Shown here piece by piece: positions 7,122 to 13,481 of a stretch of 16,854 nt of DNA; the first letter of the stretch is position 1; each line of letters starts with the position of its first letter. The stretch is from positions 1 to 16,854 of the forward strand of contig CAJUMW010000025.1 in the NCBI GenBank assembly GCA_910587625.1, in the 5' to 3' direction. A program made the translations under genes and the position numbers. The notes beneath the pieces were generated by a model. It had not been told where the DNA came from. It saw nothing but the letters and a program-made list of their open reading frames with translations, and made no database searches. The stretch comes from an uncultured Christensenellaceae bacterium. GTDB taxonomy: Bacteria; Bacillota; Clostridia; Christensenellales; Borkfalkiaceae.

Positions 7122-7832
7122 TCAAAACGGAGCTTCTTCGTCAATAGGTTGAAGGGCAGTATCGTTTTTCCATTCCACAAGCGTTATAAAAAGCCTTGCA
7201 AATGCCAGCGCCCAGCTTAACGGGTCGTGTCTGCCCTTATCGAAATCCTCGCTATAAGGATTAAAAAATATATCGTAGTCGGCAAAAAGGTCAGCCCAAT
7301 TCATTTTTTTACAGGCAAGCATCTGTGCAATTTGCAAAGTGCCTGCATTTTCAAACTTAACTTTGCTTTCCTCTATTGCGCTTTGTAATCTTGCCGCCGT
7401 AAGTATGTTGTTTAATGTTATTACGGGGTTGTTAAAGGCATATCCACAACTTTGCGCATAGTCCTTGAAAACTGTAAAAGGATTTTGCGTTACAGAATAT
7501 AATGATTCAACGAGTAAAATACTGTCGCCGACATAACTACGTACTCTATCAATAACCTCTTTAAATGACGGTGCGCCAATAAGATGCTCTGCATTTAAAT
7601 TATATGAAGAATAATTACCTTCTCCAAATTCAATATTCTCCGCATCATAACCATCTATTGAGACAAATGAATGGTAGTGCCCTTCAATTTTTCCATTACT
7701 AATTTTAACCGCCGCTACTTCAACGATAGCAGGTCTTTGAAGGCTTATGCTTTCAGTGTGTTTACCATCATACAAATCTTCAATTGTCGCGAATCCCAGA
7801 ACAACAAAGGTTTGATTTTTTAAATCGTACAT
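7122..7832 (-). CDS. Degenerate DnaQ-like exonuclease-fold protein, catalytic residues lost
   Basis: 236 residues with the DnaQ layout: first strand TFVVLGFATIE (8-18), then IVEVAAVKISNGKI (36-49), SFVSID, IGAPSFKEVIDRV (85-97), a strand DSILLVES (103-110), and the final helix RHDPLSWALAFARLF (201-215). The catalytic D-x-E of motif I is G13-x-A15, the HN...D of motif II is missing (VESLYS), and the motif III Asp five residues after His is W207. It is therefore probably a binding or scaffold protein and not a nuclease. GAGGAG, which overlaps the end of the WYL gene (stop 3 nt from this ATG), shows translational coupling. An intact DnaQ-like gene lies at 9943-10488. Confidence 0.6.
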   Translation of the reverse strand: MYDLKNQTFVVLGFATIEDLYDGKHTESISLQRPAIVEVAAVKISNGKIEGHYHSFVSIDGYDAENIEFGEGNYSSYNLNAEHLIGAPSFKEVIDRVRSYVGDSILLVESLYSVTQNPFTVFKDYAQSCGYAFNNPVITLNNILTAARLQSAIEESKVKFENAGTLQIAQMLACKKMNWADLFADYDIFFNPYSEDFDKGRHDPLSWALAFARLFITLVEWKNDTALQPIDEEAPF

Positions 7833-7834
7833 AT

Positions 7835-8833
7835 TTACTCCTCATAAAGTTTTTGCATTTCTATGATGTCGTCTTTGATTTGGTCAACCATATGTTGGGG
7901 GGAAAGCACTTTTACGTATTTGCCGAACTGCAATATCCAAAACCGCATTGCCCGCGGACTAACCGTTAATGCAAACTTAAAATTTCCGTCCGCAAGCTCG
8001 CTTATCTGCACGTCTTTGCCGAACCAATCAATAACGTTATCAATCATTCCCTTTGCGTAGTTGAAAGTAACAAATTCTATCCTCGTCGGCTCGTCCTCGA
8101 AAAGATAAGGCATAGTATTATTGAGCCTTCCCAGATTAATTCCATTTTCATAGCCTTTAATATCCAAAATGGGCTTTATAGGCAATTCAGTAAGGGATAT
8201 GTTGGAGATACGGTCAATTCTGCAATAAATTAAGTTATCGTATTTATCGTAATTGCATGCTAAATAATAGCGTCCGTTCTTTAAAAATAACTGATATGGA
8301 TTGGCAAGCAATTTATCTTCTCTGCGACAGTGCAGTTTTTTATCCGCACCGTAGGAATTAATTAAAAACTCAACTTTGACCTTTTTTTCTATTGCTTCGC
8401 AAAGCAGCTCAATGTTATAAAAATAATCGCAGTTTTCGTCCTTTTGCCAATCGTCTAAATTAACGACGTGTTTTGCGTAGCTCTTAAAATATTTGCCACC
8501 CTCATGGATTAATTTTTCAATTAACTCCTTGGTATGCGCCTTGCAAACGTTACGGTTAGATAAAACGGAGTCAATCAGAAGACGAAGCTCTCCCGCCTCA
8601 AACTTCTTTTCCGCAAGGTAGCTACCCGAATTATCCGAAACAATATCGTACCCAGCCTGCTGTAAAAATTCTATATTACGGGCAACGGCTTTACGCTCGC
8701 ACTCAATTCCGTATAACACCTTTAATAGCGAAATTATATCGCCCTGCCTTAACTTGTGGTCACAATCGGAATACTCCGTAAGTATTTCAAGTATTCTTAA
8801 AATCAATAATTTTTTAGGCTCGTAACTTTCCAT
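7835..8833 (-). CDS. WYL-domain transcriptional regulator
   Basis: 332 residues from the ATG at 8831-8833, which overlaps the preceding stop by one base (TAATG) behind GGAGAA. An upstream in-frame start would run inside the preceding gene and is rejected. Residues ~8-75 form a winged helix (KLRQGDIISLLK, ERKAVARNIEFLQQAGYDI). The central part carries the WYL core (LLANPYQLFLKNGRYYLAC, then IYCRIDRISNI), and the C-terminal region (FGKYVKVLSPQHMVDQIK) matches the WCX extension. This family includes regulators such as BrxR and CapW that repress defence operons and respond to nucleic-acid or nucleotide ligands. The palindrome at 9315-9342 is a probable operator. Confidence 0.85.
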   Translation of the reverse strand: MESYEPKKLLILRILEILTEYSDCDHKLRQGDIISLLKVLYGIECERKAVARNIEFLQQAGYDIVSDNSGSYLAEKKFEAGELRLLIDSVLSNRNVCKAHTKELIEKLIHEGGKYFKSYAKHVVNLDDWQKDENCDYFYNIELLCEAIEKKVKVEFLINSYGADKKLHCRREDKLLANPYQLFLKNGRYYLACNYDKYDNLIYCRIDRISNISLTELPIKPILDIKGYENGINLGRLNNTMPYLFEDEPTRIEFVTFNYAKGMIDNVIDWFGKDVQISELADGNFKFALTVSPRAMRFWILQFGKYVKVLSPQHMVDQIKDDIIEMQKLYEE

Positions 8834-9285
8834 TATTCTTTCTCCGTAAACGTTCCGGTTATTGCGTCGTAATCGTAAACAACATACCAACCTGCGTTTT
8901 CGCCGAACTCACACTCCAACCTTAATTCCGAAGCAAAATAATATAAATTAAAAAGTTGAACATCTTGCGCTTCGCTTTCAGGGATACGCAAGTAAAGCGA
9001 ACGCAACAGCGCCGTAACATAATGCTTTTCACGATTCAAAAATTCAATAGGAAAAACACAGTTAGCGAACTTTCTTTTTATGCCGCTTATTTTGTTTGCT
9101 ATCGCAAGTTTAAGCTCGGTCGTATTATTAGCACAGTTGTATTGCAATACATTTAGCACAGATAGTTCGACATCATTGCTCCCCGAAATATAATTTATAA
9201 AATCTTTAAAAATATTATCATTTTCGCTTGCTATAACAGCAACTTTCGCTGATTTTAAAAATTTAAGCGTTTTTATAATTTCCAT
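8833..9285 (-). CDS. Unknown protein, first gene of the WYL operon
   Basis: 150 residues from the ATG at 9283-9285, behind AAGG at about 9292-9295. A longer reading from 9327 would start inside the palindromic operator and is unlikely. The protein is mixed alpha/beta with no membrane segment. It begins with a helix and strand pair (TLKFLKSAKVAVIASE) and ends in a beta-rich tail (GWYVVYDYDAITGTFTEKE). Family not recognised. Its position in front of the WYL regulator, with a one-base stop/start overlap, makes it a partner of that regulator or a component of the same system. Confidence 0.65.
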   Translation of the reverse strand: MEIIKTLKFLKSAKVAVIASENDNIFKDFINYISGSNDVELSVLNVLQYNCANNTTELKLAIANKISGIKRKFANCVFPIEFLNREKHYVTALLRSLYLRIPESEAQDVQLFNLYYFASELRLECEFGENAGWYVVYDYDAITGTFTEKE

Positions 9286-9314
9286 TGTCTTTACCTTGAT
9301 TAAATAATAGCATA

Positions 9315-9342
9315 AGGCTTGTACCAAAAAAGGTACAAGCCT
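9315..9342. promoter_or_regulatory. Palindromic operator, 11-bp arms
   Basis: AGGCTTGTACC (9315-9325) and GGTACAAGCCT (9332-9342) form a perfect inverted repeat around 6 A bases. It begins right after the minus-strand -10 (TATAAT, 9343-9348), so it covers the start of transcription of the WYL operon. It lies between divergent genes, not at a gene end, which argues for an operator over a terminator. The WYL protein is the natural candidate to bind it. Confidence 0.7.
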
Positions 9343-9371
9343 ATTATATCAAATAAATTTATTTTTGTCCT
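9343..9371 (-). promoter_or_regulatory. Promoter of the WYL operon
   Basis: On the minus strand AGGACA (9366-9371; matches 4 of 6 bases of the -35 consensus), 17 bp, TATAAT (9343-9348). The start site falls in the palindrome just downstream. Confidence 0.6.
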
Positions 9372-9393
9372 TTTTTTGGGACTTAGATTTTTA

Positions 9394-9405
9394 TATAATG
9401 CAATT
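9394..9405 (+). promoter_or_regulatory. -10 element of a leaderless gene
   Basis: TATAAT (9394-9399) is followed by 6 nt and then the ATG at 9406, so the predicted mRNA starts at the start codon. No ribosome site is present. The -35 is unclear (T-rich around 9371-9376). Confidence 0.55.
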
Positions 9406-9696
9406 ATGAAAAAGAATATTAAAGAAATTTTAGAAAATGTTACCCCCAATACACTGTTGAAAGAAGTTATCGCTTACTGCGACAATATGGAAGATGTTGA
9501 ACTTATAATTGCCAATCTTCCAAAAACGAAAAGTAAGCCCGTTCAACTTTCTGACGAAATAAAGCAAGCCGCATTGAGTTTAGTTAAAACATATAAACTC
9601 CATATGGCTGAAATCACCACGTCATATATTCAAAGAAATTTGCCCGTAGCCTATCCCCAAGCTGCCGCACTGGTTGATTGGCTGAAATCTAATTAA
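9406..9696 (+). CDS. Small winged-helix protein resembling the FtsK gamma domain
   Basis: 96 residues from the ATG at 9406; the frame is open further upstream, but that would include the promoter and operator. Residues ~50-96 (LSDEIKQAALSLVKTYK, then EITTSYIQRNLPVAY, PQAAALVDWL) match the winged helix at the end of FtsK/SpoIIIE translocases, whose typical pattern is S-x-LQR-x-x-IGY-x-RAA-x-L-x-D-x-(L/M). In FtsK this domain reads chromosome-orienting DNA motifs; here it stands alone with a helical N-terminal part, so it may be a DNA-binding regulator. It is divergent from the WYL operon and shares its control region. Its last 8 nt overlap the convergent gene at 9689-9952. Confidence 0.6.
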   Translation: MKKNIKEILENVTPNTLLKEVIAYCDNMEDVELIIANLPKTKSKPVQLSDEIKQAALSLVKTYKLHMAEITTSYIQRNLPVAYPQAAALVDWLKSN

Positions 9697-9952
9697 TTTC
9701 AACATCGAAAAATAATTTAAGCCTTTTTTTTGCGCATTTATTACCCCTTTTTGCTGAAATATTATACCATTTTAAGGCTTCGGCATAATCTTTTTTCAAA
9801 TAACATACATCGGCAGCACAAAGCTCGAATGCTCCTGCAGAGTTAGATTCATCTGGCAAACAATTAATATTTCGCAAATCATTTCCGCAATTAGGACAAA
9901 AATTCGACGGTTCTTGTACCATACCGCATTTATTACAAATTTTTAATAGCAT
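9689..9952 (-). CDS. Zinc-ribbon protein with a Sel1/TPR-like repeat
   Basis: 87 residues. The N-terminus is a zinc ribbon, C6-x2-C9 and C19-x2-C22 (CNKCG, CPNCG). Residues ~38-80 look like one Sel1 repeat (GAFELCAADVCYLKKDYAEA, then LKWYNISAKRGN). The ATG overlaps the end of the upstream exonuclease gene by 10 nt, so the two form an operon. The protein is small and probably a protein-interaction or nucleic-acid adaptor; the exact role is unknown. Confidence 0.65.
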   Translation of the reverse strand: MLLKICNKCGMVQEPSNFCPNCGNDLRNINCLPDESNSAGAFELCAADVCYLKKDYAEALKWYNISAKRGNKCAKKRLKLFFDVEIN

Positions 9953-10488
9953 AACTTTGCAAGCTCCAACAATATTTTAGCCGTAGTTTCCGCATCATAT
10001 AATGCGCGATGATGTGTGAAATTAATTTTAAAATAATTTGCCAAAGTTGAAAGCTTGTAATTTTCAACCTTTCCGTTCAAAATTTCTTTTGCTAAAGCAA
10101 TTGTATCTAATTTTTGATTGTTGAAATAAATGCCGTGCCTTTCACCGTAGTAACAAATGAATCTGTAATCAAACGGTAAGTTGTGCGCAACCAATATACA
10201 GCCTTTACAAAATTCATAAAAATCTTTTAACACCTTATCAACGGTGGAAGCGTCATTTAAATCCTCATTTGTAATACCCGTGAGAGTTACAATATATTCC
10301 GCTAATTTTTCCGGACAGGAAACAAATGACGAAAACTTTTCAGTTGTCTTTCCACGTACAATTTTAACGGCCCCAACCTCTATTATGTAATCAAATTCAC
10401 TTGTTATAATATCGTTTCTGAGTCCCGTTGTTTCTATATCAAAGACAACTATCGTATTTTTGTCAATAAGCTCTTTCAAATTTTCCAT
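9943..10488 (-). CDS. DnaQ-family 3'-5' exonuclease (DEDDh)
   Basis: 181 residues from the ATG at 10486-10488, behind AAAGGAG (about 10498-10504). All DEDDh residues are visible: VVFDIETTG (D17, E19), LVAHNLPFD (H102, D107) and THHRALYDAETTA (H160, D165). The size is that of a single-domain exonuclease such as DnaQ epsilon or the PolC exonuclease insert. It is co-transcribed with the zinc-ribbon gene and divergent from a DnaE/PolC-like fragment, so an exonuclease and a polymerase-like protein sit side by side as separate genes. Possible roles are proofreading-like processing, degradation of invading DNA, or maintenance of the element. Confidence 0.85.
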   Translation of the reverse strand: MENLKELIDKNTIVVFDIETTGLRNDIITSEFDYIIEVGAVKIVRGKTTEKFSSFVSCPEKLAEYIVTLTGITNEDLNDASTVDKVLKDFYEFCKGCILVAHNLPFDYRFICYYGERHGIYFNNQKLDTIALAKEILNGKVENYKLSTLANYFKINFTHHRALYDAETTAKILLELAKLCY

Positions 10489-10552
10489 AATTAAATCTCC
10501 TTTACAAGACAATACTAACACAGCGAATGTACTTAAAAAGGGACAAGTAAAA

Positions 10553-10574
10553 TGCTATTATGGTTACAAAGGAG
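10553..10574 (+). promoter_or_regulatory. Extended -10 promoter and ribosome site of the polymerase-like gene
   Basis: TGCTATTAT (10553-10561) is an extended -10. AAAGGAG (10568-10574) is the ribosome site, 7 nt before the ATG at 10582. This decides the start at 10582 over the ATG at 10552, which lies upstream of the -10. Confidence 0.55.
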
Positions 10575-10581
10575 AAACAGC

Positions 10582-11358
10582 ATGCAAGATTTGATTAAAC
10601 AGTTATGGCAACGTGCCGTTACCGAAAGGTCAAAAAAGATTTCTCATTTTACAAATGACGAAAAAATCAGACTTAAACATGAGCTTGATATCATAAAACA
10701 AACCAACACTTTCAAGCAGATTTTATCTTTTAGTGCCCAAGTGGACGAAGCACGCAATAAAGGTAATTTTTTTGTTAAAGGCGCGGCAAATTGCAGTTTT
10801 TTGCTATATTGCGTTGGAGCAACGACAATAAACCCGTTTTGGACAGGTTCGCAGTTTGAACGGTTTATCAATCCTCTTATGAACGGTACGCCGTACTATG
10901 AAATTGCATATTCAGATCCCACCGTTTTATCTTTCAAGGAAGAGGATATGCTTTTTAGCGAGCTGATTCTTAGTCGAGCCATAGAACGCAGATTTATAAA
11001 GAAAGAACAGCTTGAAAATACTTATGACCATCCGCCTGCTTCAAGATATCAATTCGTTGAAGATATTTTGTTTGAATCAAATGGGAACATAATATGGCAG
11101 GAACAAGTAATTGAACTTTTGTATCGAATGGGCGGATTCTCTTACGCAGAAGCGGATTTAATGCGCCGCAACAGTGCAAAGGGTCATCCGTTAAATGGAA
11201 AATGGTTTGCGCCGAAAAGAGAAAAATTTATAAAAAATGCAGTACATATCGGTTATGATTGGGATTATGCGGATAAGTATTTTCATTACATATTTGAAGC
11301 TAATATGCACGCATATTTAAAAGCTCATGTCGCTGCTGTTGTGTTGGGTTCTAATTAA
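10582..11358 (+). CDS. C-family DNA polymerase (DnaE/PolC)-like fragment without catalytic aspartates
   Basis: 258 residues against more than 1,000 in DnaE or PolC. Conserved blocks appear in the family order: RLKHELDIIKQTNTF (30-44), then KGAANCSFLLYCVGATTINP (66-85) in the place of the GRGSAAGS...GIT..(D/N)P block, FERFINP (92-98), WQEQVIELLYRMGGFSYAEA (172-191) with DLMRR, the usual QEQvM...AGfs..eAD..RR block, and HAYLKAH (243-249) for the AY-KaHyP helix. The catalytic PDxDxD that should follow FERFLNP is absent (NGTPYYEIAYSD), and the GS pair is changed to AN-C-S. It starts at 10582. It is a reduced, probably inactive relative and not random debris, because the frame is intact and has its own promoter and ribosome site. 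Confidence 0.7.
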   Translation: MQDLIKQLWQRAVTERSKKISHFTNDEKIRLKHELDIIKQTNTFKQILSFSAQVDEARNKGNFFVKGAANCSFLLYCVGATTINPFWTGSQFERFINPLMNGTPYYEIAYSDPTVLSFKEEDMLFSELILSRAIERRFIKKEQLENTYDHPPASRYQFVEDILFESNGNIIWQEQVIELLYRMGGFSYAEADLMRRNSAKGHPLNGKWFAPKREKFIKNAVHIGYDWDYADKYFHYIFEANMHAYLKAHVAAVVLGSN

Positions 11359-11411
11359 AAACTTTCGACAAACAAAGATAAAAAATTTTATAAACAAATG
11401 TTTGTTTTCTC

Positions 11412-11479
11412 TTGACTTGCCACTTCCATTTTGATAGAATACGTACAGTACCAAGATAGAGTAACGAGTGGTACTGTAC
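11412..11479 (+). promoter_or_regulatory. Promoter and operator of the mobilization region
   Basis: TTGACT (11412-11417), 17 bp, TAGAAT (11435-11440). GTACAGTACCA (11443-11453) and TGGTACTGTAC (11469-11479) form a perfect 11-bp inverted repeat directly downstream, spanning the expected start of transcription. It is either an operator or a 5' hairpin in the mRNA. No obvious repressor gene for it lies next door. Confidence 0.65.
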
Positions 11480-11641
11480 CCTTTTGAGGGTAAAGAGTCT
11501 GCGGTGGAGTACGGGGCATTGTCCATTAAGCGCAGAAAGTTTTATGAACGGAAAAAGACCGTTCCGGCCTTAGCTTGCGATTTTGAACGTGAGGTGTTTT
11601 TGTTGTATGCAAAAATCGTGAGCCGTGATAGGCTTTTATAA
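11468..11641 (+). CDS. Small basic protein ahead of the mobilization genes
   Basis: An open frame of 57 codons from a GTG at 11468. A start at the TTG at 11519 (41 residues) is better supported: GGTGGAG lies 9 nt upstream, and the GTG lies inside the palindrome. The peptide is basic at first (SIKRRKFYERKKTVPAL), then an amphipathic helix (DFEREVFLLYAKIVSRDRLL). Codon choice and composition look like those of a gene. It is not recognised. It sits between the repressible promoter and mobC, so it could be a regulator or relaxosome accessory. Confidence 0.45.
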   Translation: MVLYPFEGKESAVEYGALSIKRRKFYERKKTVPALACDFEREVFLLYAKIVSRDRLL

Positions 11642-11858
11642 GTGTACAATTTTTTTGGAAAACGGCACTTAAATCAACTCTAAACTTCATAGAATGACCA
11701 ACCATCATAGAGCAATAAGACGTTGCTAAACGCGGTTGAAGTCGGTGATTACGGTAAATGTATCAGCGGCTTTTTTCGCGCCTTTTTTACGGTATCTTTC
11801 CCACTCTTTCTTGCGTGGACGAAGATATAAAAACTAACATTTCGGAGGTAAAAACACT

Positions 11859-12022
11859 ATGCGAAAGCAAACAATAAGACCGCCATAATCGGCAACCAAA
11901 CGGTAAGCAAAAATTACGGGCAGACTTTATCTGTCGGTATGGCGAGGTACGCAAGTGGCAAGCCACTTGCCGCGCTTGCGCTTGCCTCGTTAGGGGAAAT
12001 TCTTTCCCCTAATACCCCTTGA
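11859..12022 (+). pseudogene. Possible small ORF with a one-base frameshift at its start
   Basis: CGGAGG (11843-11848) stands 10 nt before an ATG at 11859 that gives only nine codons (MRKQTIRPP). The neighbouring frame, entered at 11861, is open for 53 codons to the TGA at 12020 and reads AKANNKTAIIGNQTVSKNYG, then QTLSVGMARYASGKPLAALA. A single missing base after the ATG would explain the mismatch. The alternative is that this is simply the oriT region being open by chance. Confidence 0.3.
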
Positions 12023-12030
12023 CGGCATTG
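11940..12030 (+). other. Candidate oriT with two perfect hairpins
   Basis: GCAAGTGGC/GCCACTTGC (11951-11970, 2-nt loop) and TTAGGGGAAA/TTTCCCCTAA (11990-12012, 3-nt loop) are perfect inverted repeats directly ahead of mobC and the relaxase, followed by TACCCCTTGACGG. Inverted repeats beside a nick region immediately upstream of mobC are typical of MOB_P origins of transfer. The nick position cannot be fixed from sequence alone. The rest of 11642-11939 shows nothing else I can support. Confidence 0.55.
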
Positions 12031-12396
12031 TCGGCAGAACAAGCGAACATTAAAATTTTGGAGGTAAAAACTATCGAAAAGAAAGTAAACAGAGCAAGAC
12101 CATACGCCTATTCTTTCAGAGTTTCGGCGCAAGAAAAGGAACTCATTGACGGTAAAGTTAAAACAAGCGGACTGAACAGAACGGACTACCTTATACGGGC
12201 GTTATCGGATAAACCTATCGTCAGTATAACAAGCGGAAACGAGATTTTAGCGGAACTTAAACGGCAAGGAAATAATCTTAATCAAGCCGTTAAAAACAAC
12301 TACTTCGGGGACATAACCGAGAGAGAATTGTTATCCGTTGTGGACGATTGCAAGCGCGTTTACCGCAAGTTATCTTCCGCTATAGGGTGTGATTGA
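12019..12396 (+). CDS. mobC: MobC-type relaxosome accessory protein
   Basis: Up to 125 residues. The ribbon-helix-helix-like and MobC signature is clear: YSFRVSAQEKELIDGKVKTS, then GLNRTDYLIRAL and ELKRQGNNLNQ. MobC binds oriT and helps the relaxase open the strand. The first possible start (TTG 12019) has no ribosome site. A strong GGAGG (12060-12064) instead points to codon 19, an ATC at 12073, in the same spacing as the GGAGG-ATG at 11843-11861. The true start may be this rare ATC codon. Stop at 12394-12396, 2 nt before the relaxase ATG. Confidence 0.82.
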   Translation: MTALSAEQANIKILEVKTIEKKVNRARPYAYSFRVSAQEKELIDGKVKTSGLNRTDYLIRALSDKPIVSITSGNEILAELKRQGNNLNQAVKNNYFGDITERELLSVVDDCKRVYRKLSSAIGCD

Positions 12397-12398
12397 CT

Positions 12399-13481
12399 AT
12401 GCCGCTATTCAAAGGACTATCAAGCAAGAGTACACCGAAAAAAGCAATAGCCTATATAACACGCGAGGACAAGGCGGCATTTGTTTCTGTACGCAACTTA
12501 TTCGAGGGCGAAGATTATGCCGAACAGTTTGCGGACACTATGCGGCGGTTCGGGAAAGGCAAAAAGTTTGACGAGCGTAAGTATTATCACTTCAAATTGT
12601 CGTGCGCACGGAAAGATAACGTAAGTCCCGAACAAGCGCATTTATACGCAGAAGAACTTGCGGCTATTCTATTCCCCGACGACGAGTGTGTTATAGCAAC
12701 CCACACCGACACAAAGACGGTACACAGTCATATTATCGTGAATGCCGTAAACCCTATCACGGGAAAGAAGTTAAGAATTACGGAAAGCGATTACACGAAA
12801 ATGAAAGACGAAGCCAACCGTTTGGGCAGTGAGTTTGGGTACACTACTACCGACTTCCGCAAGAAAGCGCAGAACAAGCGAACGACGGAAGAAAGCCATA
12901 TCATTATGAAAGGCGGTACGTCGTGGAAAGAAGATTTGCGAGAAGTCATAGAAGAAGCGAAACACAGTTCGTCCACGCAGGAAGAATTTATATCACACCT
13001 TGCGTTGTACGGCGTATCGGTTACGCGAAGCAAGACGGAATATTCCTACTTGCATCCGCAAAAGAAGAAAGCTATTCGAGGGCTGAAACTCGGAAACAAT
13101 TATACGAAAAAGGAGATAGATATTGTCATTAAAACAAATAGGAACAGAAATAACGGCAAAGCCGTTGGCACAATTACAGGAAATGAACGAACAGAAGAAA
13201 ATGGACTTGGAGAGTTCGCTACTGAAAGAAGCATTGGCTATCTCGAACGACAAATGCAACAGCTTGATAAACAAGCAGAATATGCTCATCGAGGACTTGA
13301 CTACGAGCGTGAACAACTTAGAGAGCGCGAACGATTACAACGTGAACGAGCTGAAAAGGAGCGTATCGAACGCAGTCATCGCGATGAAAAACTTACAAGA
13401 CGAAACCAAGAGATTCAACGACAGAATTTCAACAGAACTAAGTCAAACAGTAAAACGGACGGAAACTACGCTTCAAAGTAA
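12399..13481 (+). CDS. MOB_P-type relaxase
   Basis: 360 residues. The relaxase domain covers ~1-170: AIAYITR with Y19 as likely nucleophile, YYHFKLSC (62-69), and the three-His metal site HTDTKTVHSHIIVN (H102, H109, H111) followed by NPITGKKLRI. After ~270 the protein becomes a highly charged coiled coil rich in Arg and Glu. It nicks oriT and leads the strand into the mating channel. The start is ATG 12399, directly after mobC. The tail from 13123 onward shares DNA with another gene in a different frame, and its low-complexity Arg/Glu sequence may partly reflect that. Part of a mobC-relaxase-membrane protein operon. Confidence 0.88.
   Translation: MPLFKGLSSKSTPKKAIAYITREDKAAFVSVRNLFEGEDYAEQFADTMRRFGKGKKFDERKYYHFKLSCARKDNVSPEQAHLYAEELAAILFPDDECVIATHTDTKTVHSHIIVNAVNPITGKKLRITESDYTKMKDEANRLGSEFGYTTTDFRKKAQNKRTTEESHIIMKGGTSWKEDLREVIEEAKHSSSTQEEFISHLALYGVSVTRSKTEYSYLHPQKKKAIRGLKLGNNYTKKEIDIVIKTNRNRNNGKAVGTITGNERTEENGLGEFATERSIGYLERQMQQLDKQAEYAHRGLDYEREQLRERERLQRERAEKERIERSHRDEKLTRRNQEIQRQNFNRTKSNSKTDGNYASK

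Noticed and set aside
8834..8890. Longer start of the WYL protein (351 residues)
   Set aside because: The extra N-terminal residues overlap the preceding gene in another frame; ATG at 8831-8833 has a ribosome site and a TAATG coupling.
9315..9342. Palindrome as an intrinsic terminator
   Set aside because: It lies between divergent starts, immediately after a -10, with no gene ending nearby.
11392..11407. AAACAAA/TTTGTTT hairpin as a terminator of the polymerase-like gene
   Set aside because: Only A-T pairs except one, with a 2-nt loop; too weak to call.
11914..12132. Minus-strand frame across oriT and the start of mobC
   Set aside because: Opposite strand to the mob operon and composed of the hairpin sequences; no promoter or ribosome site.
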